A stretch of 64,000 nt of DNA from Acidiferrum sp963771295. GTDB taxonomy: Bacteria > Acidobacteriota > Terriglobia > Acidiferrales > UBA7541. Positions 48,824 through 55,866 of the stretch are shown here, piece after piece (the first letter of the stretch is position 1; every line of letters starts with the position of its first letter). The notes beneath the pieces were generated by a model, which was given only the letters and a program-made list of their open reading frames with translations, searched no databases and was not told the DNA's origin. The DNA is taken from the NCBI GenBank assembly GCA_963771295.1, contig CAVYTB010000005.1, positions 868,001-932,000 of the forward strand, given 5' to 3'. Made by a program: the position numbers and the translations under genes.

Positions 48824-49332
48824 GTGGTTTTCCATGGGGCGATCCAGGTAGAACCTTTGGCCGAGTGTTTCATCCAATCGATGGTCTGGGAACCGGTGAA
48901 CGGGAATTCTTGAGGGATCACGCAGAGTTGCTTGCGCACGGGATTCCACCAGATGTAACAGGCTACACCTTCGATGGAGTCGGAGGGACGGAGCACATAG
49001 TCGTAGTAGCTTTTTTCCCAGAGCCTGTGGCGACAGGTTCTCTGGAACGCGAAGGAAGTGTGCTGTTTGAATATACGAATGAATTCGCTGAGGTCGGAGT
49101 GCGGCTCGATGCCTTGAGCGAGAACATGGAGATGGTCCGGCATAACGCAGAAGGCGTGGAGAAGAAACGAATATTTCGCGGCGGTTTGCTGCAGAAGTTG
49201 TAAGGCACATTGAGCAACAGCCGTGGAGCGAAGGTAAGGGCTTCGGTGGTCGCAGCAGATGGTAACGAAATAGGCGCGGCGGCCGAGGTAGTCGCAGTGC
49301 GGAAGGCGGGTGTTCTGGCGGAAGTGAGGCAT
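48811..49332 (-). CDS. REP-associated tyrosine transposase (RAYT, IS200-like)
   Basis: A 173-residue protein with the Y1 transposase layout: RRAYFVTICCDHRSPYLRST, the metal-binding HxH in FCVMPDHLHVLAQG, then LSEFIRIFKQHTSFAFQRT, LWEKSYYDYVLRPSDSIEGV and ACYIWWNPVRKQLC. RAYTs cut and join single-stranded DNA at REP hairpins and are single-copy domesticated transposases that spread REPs. REP elements lie at both ends (48758-48823 and 49397-49430), supporting the assignment. The catalytic tyrosine is probably in the YYDYVLR segment. Confidence 0.92.
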   Translation of the reverse strand: MPHFRQNTRLPHCDYLGRRAYFVTICCDHRSPYLRSTAVAQCALQLLQQTAAKYSFLLHAFCVMPDHLHVLAQGIEPHSDLSEFIRIFKQHTSFAFQRTCRHRLWEKSYYDYVLRPSDSIEGVACYIWWNPVRKQLCVIPQEFPFTGSQTIDWMKHSAKGSTWIAPWKTTEPA

Positions 49333-49341
49333 CCCAGAAGG

Positions 49342-50976
49342 TTAAGTATAACGGCAATAATATGGAAGAAACAAAGACGTGATTAGCCGCACTTCTAGAA
49401 CCGACCAGCCTAAAGGCTGGCCACTATACAAAGTATCTACTTGGGGAGGGCCAGGAAGACGCGGTCGTCTATGGGGATGGTGGGAGTGAGGGGGGTCGGA
49501 AGTTTTGCCGTCGGCTAAGGCAATTTGTTTTGCCAGGCCGCTGAGGGCGGGAGCCGCGGGCTTGGAAGAGTCGGCGGGAGCGTCGCCCGGTTGCATGGAA
49601 ATGCGCGTGGTCTTGGGCGTGCAATTCGGCGTGTTCAAGCAAGTATCGCGCAGGAAGACCTGGCGGAGGCCGCTGTTGGGAGTTGCGGTCGCAGGAGCGG
49701 TTTGCGGTTTCGCGGCGGAGGATTGCGAATCGTGGCTGGGCGTGACTGCAACGAAGGCTACGAAGCGCCCGGACGAACTGATGGACGGAAGAATGGCTTC
49801 GGTGCCGGTAAGGGCGCCAGCGGGATCGGTGGAAATCAACGAAGTGGCGGGCTTGCACGCACTGGATGCGCCGATGCACATATCGCGGAGATAGACCTGG
49901 CGTCCTTCCGGCGCGCCAGTGACGAGATTGGCCGCGGCGGAACTGAACGCGACGTAGCGGCCGTCGGCTGTGATGACAGGAGAGTGGCTGGCCTCGTTGC
50001 CCGCGGTGCCATCCTTCGCGACGGAGACGGTTTGCGTGGTGGGAGCGCAACCACTGGGCGCACCAACACATGTGTCTCGTAAGAGAATCTGCGTCACATC
50101 ATTTTCCTGAGAGGTGTAGGCGACATAGCGGCCATCCGAGCTGATGGCCGGCGTTTCTTCCGCGGTGGCGCTTGCCGTCGAGTCTGCCGCTGGTGCGGCT
50201 GCGCCGACAGAGAAAGTTTGCGACGAGGGAGTGCAAGTGGGGTCGCTGCTGCAATTCGTGTCGCCGCCGCCCAGATTGGGGCAGTTGACAAGGCACACTC
50301 CGCTGGGCGGATTGATGACGTTGATCTTCGCGGCGGGATCGGCTGTGGTCAAGTAGGTTGCGGGAATGACGGCCTTGATTTGCGTGGCGGTGACACCGGA
50401 CGAATTGATGGCGGTCTCAATGCCGCCGGTGGCGAGGCCGGTGTACGTAACAGTGGAAGCGCCATTGGTGGAGGAGGGAAGGAAATTCGTACCCGTCAAC
50501 GTGATCGTGACGGAGGCACAACTTTTCGAACTGGAGCACACAGCGGTGGTGGCGGGAGAAATCGAGGTAAGGGAGGGCTTAGGATTCGGAGAGCCGTAAA
50601 TGAGAAACGCGAGGGAGTTGGACAAACCGTTGTTGCCGGTGCCCGATTGCTGGTAGTGGGTGTTGACGTATGCGGTGCCGGGCTTGGCGATTAAGCTGGC
50701 GGGCACCACCGCGGTTAACACCGTGTTGCTGATCGCGGTGGTCACCAGGTTCTGGCCGTTCCATTGCACGGTGCTGACGGGAGTGGCGGGAAAGGGATTC
50801 TGTGCAGAGGCGACGACCGTTATCGTGAAGGAAGGGCCGCCAAAGACCACACCCGATGGCGAAATATTCAGGACGGTTGCGCCGGTCGCGTATTGCACGG
50901 AGTTGTTGTAATCGTTGCAGCTGAGGCATGCGAACGCAATCAAGGCTACGGCAACCGTGGAGCAAAACCGCTTCAT
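49342..50976 (-). CDS. lipoprotein with IPT/TIG and TolB-like repeats; C-terminal frameshift in a C run
   Basis: ATG 50976 with GGAGA upstream. Lipoprotein signal MKRFCSTVAVALIAFACLSC (Cys20). An IPT/TIG-like domain (about 35-125: VLNISPSGVVFGGPSFTITV), a second one (about 135-220: LTSISPATTAVC...TGTNF), then TolB/WD40-like repeats (PAISSDGRYVAYTSQENDVT, PVITADGRYVAFSSAAANL, PSISSSGRFVAFVAVTPS). After ADGKTSDP a run of six C (49490-49495) shifts the frame. With one C fewer it reads LTPTIPIDDRVFLALPK and stops at 49437, a natural propeller end. As written, a nonsense tail of about 40 residues continues to 49342. It is probably an outer-surface adhesion or scaffold protein. Confidence 0.8.
   Translation of the reverse strand: MKRFCSTVAVALIAFACLSCNDYNNSVQYATGATVLNISPSGVVFGGPSFTITVVASAQNPFPATPVSTVQWNGQNLVTTAISNTVLTAVVPASLIAKPGTAYVNTHYQQSGTGNNGLSNSLAFLIYGSPNPKPSLTSISPATTAVCSSSKSCASVTITLTGTNFLPSSTNGASTVTYTGLATGGIETAINSSGVTATQIKAVIPATYLTTADPAAKINVINPPSGVCLVNCPNLGGGDTNCSSDPTCTPSSQTFSVGAAAPAADSTASATAEETPAISSDGRYVAYTSQENDVTQILLRDTCVGAPSGCAPTTQTVSVAKDGTAGNEASHSPVITADGRYVAFSSAAANLVTGAPEGRQVYLRDMCIGASSACKPATSLISTDPAGALTGTEAILPSISSSGRFVAFVAVTPSHDSQSSAAKPQTAPATATPNSGLRQVFLRDTCLNTPNCTPKTTRISMQPGDAPADSSKPAAPALSGLAKQIALADGKTSDPPHSHHPHRRPRLPGPPQVDTLYSGQPLGWSVLEVRLITSLFLPYYCRYT
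49397..49430 (-). repeat. REP element near the start of the REP transposase gene
   Basis: Read on the minus strand TGTATAGTGGCC, AGCCTTTAGGCT, GGTCGGTTCT has the same order as REPs 1 and 2, with a perfect CCAGCC/GGCTGG stem. It lies inside the shifted tail of the adjacent lipoprotein gene. Confidence 0.8.
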
Positions 50977-51212
50977 CGAATCTCCTTCACGACGTTTCAA
51001 GCGAGTAGCGCTCTCTTGCCGCCCGATCCGGGACGGACAAGGAAATAGAGCGCCTCTGTTTGGGGTGAGATGCAAAAACCGCAGCACGCGTTGACCTGCC
51101 GCCGGAGCCCGGCTCCCGGCAGGAATACAACCCCCGATTAAGCTAATCCATTATCCCTCAGGTGGGGATTCGGGAAAAGTCGGCAATGAGGGCGAGGAAG
51201 GCTGGGGAGCGG

Positions 51213-52175
51213 TCAGTTTGCGGGAGGGCCCAAGGCGTCGAGCGACAGGCGGACGAGCAGGGCAATCTTCTTTTGGCGGTCTTCGTCCGGATCTTTGGCG
51301 GTTGCGGCGGCGTGGTAGGCGGCAGCGGCGAGAGATTTTCTGCCGAGCTTGGCGTAGAGGTCGCCCTGGGTGAGATGGAAGATGGGATTTTGCGGATAGC
51401 GTTCGACGAGAGGAGTGATTGTGGCGAGCGCTTCTTCGTAACGGAAGTCGTAATTTTCCAGATTCACGGCGAGATAGAAACGCGCGAGCACGGGAGTGAG
51501 TTGGCCATCGCGGATGGCGATTTGCATCAGGCGGATGCCTTCCGCTTTGGAACCGCCGGGAATGCCCATGAAGAAACGTAGGACGCGGGCCATCGTGGAG
51601 AGCGTGTCGACATAATAGTCGTAGAGGCCGAGGCCAAAGCTGGCGTCCGCAGCGTCGGGATCGAGGGCCAGAGCGCTGAGGAAATGTTCCCGGGCGCGAA
51701 CGCCTGCCTTGGCGGCATTGTGGTTTTCTCCGCGGAGGCTGTAGAGGCGAGAAGCGAGCGCCTCCGCCAATCCGGCGTAGATATTCATAGCGGCGGAATC
51801 CTTGCGCTTCAGATCGGTTTCCGCCAACAGATAGGCCTTGGAGGTGAGTTCCAGGTAGTGCTGATCCGCAGGAAGCTTTTCGCGGTGGCGCGGCATGCTC
51901 ATGCCGTATTTGAATTCAGCCGAGAGGCACCACGTTTTCCACCACAGCGCTTCGACTTCGAGTAGATAGCCCAGAGGCTGATCGGTAGACTGCTGCTGCA
52001 TCTGGCGAGCTGCGGTGATGGCGCGGTCCAGTCGCCAGGAATAAATATCGTCGAGAATGGCGGCGACGTTTTGCGGCAGCGCGGGAGCAGGCGATGCGGA
52101 GGCGGCCTGATTCGCGGGCGCGCAAGCTGCAAAGCAACACAGGGATAGAACGGCAGCAAAGAAGCAACGAAGCAT
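51213..52175 (-). CDS. TPR-containing putative lipoprotein
   Basis: ATG 52175 gives 320 residues; the longer reading upstream overlaps the histidine kinase gene and is rejected. Residues 1-19 (MLRCFFAAVLSLCCFAAC) end in a lipobox-like F-A-A-C. TPR-like helices follow: AAILDDIYSWRLDRAITAAR, AYLLAETDLKRKDSAAMNIY, REHFLSALALDPDAADASFG, LARFYLAVNLENYDFRYEEA, FHLTQGDLYAKLGRKSLAAA. It is probably a periplasmic scaffold. It starts 26 bases after the histidine kinase stop on the same strand, so the two could be co-transcribed. Confidence 0.85.
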   Translation of the reverse strand: MLRCFFAAVLSLCCFAACAPANQAASASPAPALPQNVAAILDDIYSWRLDRAITAARQMQQQSTDQPLGYLLEVEALWWKTWCLSAEFKYGMSMPRHREKLPADQHYLELTSKAYLLAETDLKRKDSAAMNIYAGLAEALASRLYSLRGENHNAAKAGVRAREHFLSALALDPDAADASFGLGLYDYYVDTLSTMARVLRFFMGIPGGSKAEGIRLMQIAIRDGQLTPVLARFYLAVNLENYDFRYEEALATITPLVERYPQNPIFHLTQGDLYAKLGRKSLAAAAYHAAATAKDPDEDRQKKIALLVRLSLDALGPPAN

Positions 52176-52200
52176 TGGTGTCGGGAAAGGGCGAGGAACC

Positions 52201-54270
52201 TCACGCCTTCCGTGGCACGAGTTTAAGCTGTTCGGCGAGAGTTGCAAAACGAAATGGTTTTTGCAGGAAAGTCGCTTCGGGCGGAATCTGCTGATCCATG
52301 CCGCTTTCCGCGTATCCGGACATAAAGATGACATGAATATCGGGCTGAAGGTCCCGGACCTGGCGGGCAAGCTCGGGTCCGCGAAGCTCGGGCATGACGA
52401 CGTCGGTGAGGAGAATATCGATGGGAGCAGAATGATGGCGTGCGAGTTCCAGAGCGTCCAAGGAGCTTTGCGAGTCGAGAACGTGATGGCCGATGGAGCG
52501 GAGGTATTCGGCGACGGCGAAGCGAAGAGCGACTTCGTCGTCGACAAGAAGAATTGTGAGCGCGGCAGAATCGGGAGGGGCGGACGAGACGGGCGGTTGT
52601 TGCAGCGGTTGTTGCGACGGAGTTGGGAGAGCGGATTCGTCTGAGCGAGGTTGCGTAACGGGAAAGAAAATCCGGAAGCGCGTGCCAGCGCCGAGTTGGG
52701 AGTCCAACTGAATCTGGCCACCGAACTGGCGAACGATGCCGTACACGGTGGAAAGACCGAGGCCGGTGCCCTTGCCGACCGGCTTGGTGGTGAAGAACGG
52801 CTCGAAGACATGATTGCGCGTGGCTTCGTCCATGCCGCTACCGGTGTCGGTAACTTCGAGGACGAGCCAGTCTTGTTGCGCCGTTTCGCCGCGAGCAGGC
52901 GCGGAAATGCTTGCGGGAAGACGGCCGGCGTTGCTGGTGGAAATTGTAAGGCGGCCGCCGAAGGGCATGGCATCGCGGGCGTTGATGGCGAGATTGGCGA
53001 TGACCTGTTCGAGTTGCGAAGGATCGGCGAGCAACCAGGAGCGAGCGGCGTGATGCGCGAATGTGAGTTGAACGTCGGAGCCGAGGAGACGCGGAAGCAT
53101 GAACTCGCTTTCGGTCAAGACTTCGTGCAGATCGACAGGCTTGGCGTCGAGCACTTGCTTGCGGCTGAAGGCCAGAAGCTGGCGAGTGATGGCGGCGGCA
53201 CGCTCGGTGGTGCGCTGAAATTGTTCGAGGTAAGGCCGGCCCTTGGATTTGGGCGGCAAAGTTGCTTCCAGGAGTTCGGCGGAGCCGGTCAGCACCATAA
53301 GCATATTGTTGAAGTCGTGCGCAATTCCTCCGGCTAGCTGGCCCAAGACTTCCATTTTTTGCGCTTGGCGGAATTCCGATTCCAGGCGAGTGCGCTCTTC
53401 TTCCAGACGTTGACGCGTGAGGCTCTGCCGGTAGTTGTCGTACAGAACGCCGACGGTCTGGGAAATTGTCTCGAGGGAGCGCACTTCCTCTCCGGTATAG
53501 CCGCTGGGGCGGTTGGCCACTCCGATTACGCCGACGATTTCCGAGCCCTTGAAAATCGGCATTCCCAGAAAACTTTGGAACGACGGGTGTCCCGCGGGAG
53601 CATGCTGGGAATGATGAGGGCCTAAGGGATTAATGGAGACTACTGTCTTTGCTTTCTGGATGACGTCGCCAAGCAGATTTTGCGGGTGCTCCAAGTCAAA
53701 ATATCCGCACTCTTCGAACTGTTTCAACCTTGATTCGTAAGGATCGTGATCGCCGGGTTCGCAGGAATGAATGCCGTTGTGAGCGAACACGCGCAAGACG
53801 GGGCCCTCCAGAACCGCGCCAAGAAGACCGAACTCGCTCTGCGTTTCATTGAGCGCAAAGGAGAGAAGGTAGCGGCTGGCGGCGCTCCAGTCTCCCGAAT
53901 CGAGGAAGGTAGTCAGCGCGTGGTTGACGGTGGCGAGAAGGGCTGATTTTTTTTCAAGTTCCAGTTTGATGCGCTGGTGCTCGGCGGTATTGTCAGCGGT
54001 GGTGGAAGGTGTGGCGGCATTTTCGCGTTGCGGCAAAAGACCGATAGCACCGGCGAGGAGCAAAAGCAGGATTGCGATTGCGAGACCGAGCCATGAAGAG
54101 TTCGCGACGCGCAGAAGCAAAAGAAAGGTTATCGAGCTGGCGAGATGAAGAACCAACGTTGTAATTCTCAACTTGTCTGGAAGGGAACACGCAACGTCTG
54201 GAACGTGGCCGTGATGTTCAGGCCGCAGATGGCTTGCCAAGAGGGAAAGAGCAAAGCCGCCTGAATTCAC
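52201..54270 (-). CDS. hybrid sensor histidine kinase (GAF, HisKA, HATPase, receiver)
   Basis: A 689-residue protein from a GTG at 54270. Two membrane helices lie at about 36-54 and 58-79. A GAF domain spans about 115-285 (FLGMPIFKGSEIVGVIGVAN). A HisKA box has phospho-acceptor His318 (GGIAHDFNNMLMVLTG). The ATPase has N (NLAINARDAM), D-G (VTDTGSGMDE) and G2 (GKGTGLGLSTVYGIV) boxes. A C-terminal receiver has phospho-acceptor Asp623 (ILLTDVVMPELRGP) and acidic VDDE at 576-579. The HDFNN-type H box is typical of hybrid kinases that pass phosphate to their own receiver. No separate regulator gene is adjacent. Confidence 0.95.
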   Translation of the reverse strand: MNSGGFALSLLASHLRPEHHGHVPDVACSLPDKLRITTLVLHLASSITFLLLLRVANSSWLGLAIAILLLLLAGAIGLLPQRENAATPSTTADNTAEHQRIKLELEKKSALLATVNHALTTFLDSGDWSAASRYLLSFALNETQSEFGLLGAVLEGPVLRVFAHNGIHSCEPGDHDPYESRLKQFEECGYFDLEHPQNLLGDVIQKAKTVVSINPLGPHHSQHAPAGHPSFQSFLGMPIFKGSEIVGVIGVANRPSGYTGEEVRSLETISQTVGVLYDNYRQSLTRQRLEEERTRLESEFRQAQKMEVLGQLAGGIAHDFNNMLMVLTGSAELLEATLPPKSKGRPYLEQFQRTTERAAAITRQLLAFSRKQVLDAKPVDLHEVLTESEFMLPRLLGSDVQLTFAHHAARSWLLADPSQLEQVIANLAINARDAMPFGGRLTISTSNAGRLPASISAPARGETAQQDWLVLEVTDTGSGMDEATRNHVFEPFFTTKPVGKGTGLGLSTVYGIVRQFGGQIQLDSQLGAGTRFRIFFPVTQPRSDESALPTPSQQPLQQPPVSSAPPDSAALTILLVDDEVALRFAVAEYLRSIGHHVLDSQSSLDALELARHHSAPIDILLTDVVMPELRGPELARQVRDLQPDIHVIFMSGYAESGMDQQIPPEATFLQKPFRFATLAEQLKLVPRKA

Positions 54271-54462
54271 CTTACGCCGGAAAGTTGCGGAGCGCAGCTA
54301 CCGGAAGCATCTCATGTGCTTCATCGAATACGAGCAGAATAAGTGAGGAGCGCGGGTCGGGCGTGATGTGTTGCGTTGAGCTCCTTCGGGCGCAAACCGC
54401 GCGCCTTCAGGATGACAGCCAACCGAAGCAAGGTTTCGCAGCTTTTGCTATTCTCGCAACGA

Positions 54463-55866
54463 ATGGCGAAGCCCTCCCATCGCGCGAACTCCGCAATTTC
54501 CCAACCTGCACTCGAGCGCGGCCTCGGCCTGAAAGAGGCTGTGGCGCTGAACATGATCGAGATCGTGGGGATTGGGCCGTTCGTGGTGAGTTCGTTGGTA
54601 ATCAAGGCGATGGGCGGCCCGCAAGCGCTGATCGCATGGCTGGCAGGCGCGCTTCTTGCGACGCTCGACGGATTCGTGTGGGCAGAACTTGGCGCAGCGA
54701 TGCCCAAGGCTGGCGGCACCTATGTGTTTTTGCGCGAGGCGTATGGGCCGGGGCGCTGGGGGCGGCTGATGTCGTTCCTATTCGTGTGGCAGACGTTTGT
54801 GCAAGCGCCGCTTTCCGTGGCTTCGGCGTCGATCGGATTCGCGCGGTATGCCGGGTATCTACACCCACTGACTACGGTGGAGTCGAAGATGATTTCCGGC
54901 GGGCTGGTGCTGCTGCTGGTGGTGCTGCTGTACCGGAAGATCACGACGATCGGGAAAATTTCGATGTTGCTGTGGACTGGAGTGGTCGGGACGATGCTGT
55001 GGCTGATCTGGGGAGGGATCCGGCACTTCGATGCGAAGCTGGCCTTTGATTTTCCGCCGGGCGCGTTTCATCTTTCGTCTCTATGGTTCGCGGGGTTGGG
55101 CGCGGCGATGGTGAACACGGTTTACAGTTACTGGGGCTACTACAATATCTGCCATTTGGGCGGTGAAATTCGCGAGCCCGAGAAAAATATTCCAAGGGGC
55201 ATTTTTCTTTCGATTCTGGGAATCACGGTTTTGTATCTGGCGATGCAAACGAGCCTGTTGGGAGTGGTTCCGTGGAGACAGGCGCAGAACTCGCCATTCA
55301 TCGCGAGTTTGTTCGTGGAAAAACTTTATGGGGTGGGCGCGGCGCATTTCGTGACCTGGATGGTGCTGTGGATTGCGCTGGCTTCGGTATTTTCACTTTT
55401 GCTGGGGTACTCGCGAGTGCCGTATTCAGCCGCGCTGGACGGCAATTTCTTCCCAATTTTTGGAAAAGTGCATCCAACGAAACATTTTCCGCACATTTCG
55501 CTTCTAATACTGGGGGGCCTGGCCTTCCTGTTCAGTATTGCGTTGAAACTGGAGACCGCCATCGCTGGGATTCTGGCCATGCGGCTGATCGTGCAGTTCA
55601 TCGGACAAGCCGTCGGCGTGATTCTGTTGCACAGGCGGTGGGGACCGGAACGGTTGCCATTTAAGATGTGGCTATTTCCTGTGCCGGCCGTTTTGACGAT
55701 GCTGGGGTGGGCGTGGCTTTTCTGGCAGACCGGCCCGGCGCGCAAATGGGGGCTGCTGGAGATCGGACTGGGCATATCGGCATTTCTGGTCTGGACCCGC
55801 GTAATGAGACAATGGCCGTTTGCAGTTGAGACCCGCGAGCAAGCACGCGTAGGGGAGGAAGCGTGA
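54463..55866 (+). CDS. APC-superfamily amino acid permease
   Basis: The preferred start ATG 54463 (MAKPSHRANSAISQPALERG) gives 467 residues; no strong ribosome-binding site favours it over upstream starts. About 12 predicted membrane helices, with the APC signature in helix 1 (LNMIEIVGIGPFVVSSLVIK) and helix 3 (ELGAAMPKAGGTYVFLREAY), plus YWGYYNICHLGGEIREPEKN, typical of the consensus amphipathic region 8. It imports amino acids or amines with protons or by exchange; substrate unknown. Its stop overlaps the start of the PIG-L gene by four bases (GTGA), so the genes are translationally coupled. Confidence 0.88.
   Translation: MAKPSHRANSAISQPALERGLGLKEAVALNMIEIVGIGPFVVSSLVIKAMGGPQALIAWLAGALLATLDGFVWAELGAAMPKAGGTYVFLREAYGPGRWGRLMSFLFVWQTFVQAPLSVASASIGFARYAGYLHPLTTVESKMISGGLVLLLVVLLYRKITTIGKISMLLWTGVVGTMLWLIWGGIRHFDAKLAFDFPPGAFHLSSLWFAGLGAAMVNTVYSYWGYYNICHLGGEIREPEKNIPRGIFLSILGITVLYLAMQTSLLGVVPWRQAQNSPFIASLFVEKLYGVGAAHFVTWMVLWIALASVFSLLLGYSRVPYSAALDGNFFPIFGKVHPTKHFPHISLLILGGLAFLFSIALKLETAIAGILAMRLIVQFIGQAVGVILLHRRWGPERLPFKMWLFPVPAVLTMLGWAWLFWQTGPARKWGLLEIGLGISAFLVWTRVMRQWPFAVETREQARVGEEA

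Noticed and set aside
48767..49357. 196-aa minus-strand ORF overlapping the REP transposase
   Set aside because: A different frame of the same DNA; the Y1 transposase motifs are in the 48811-49332 frame.
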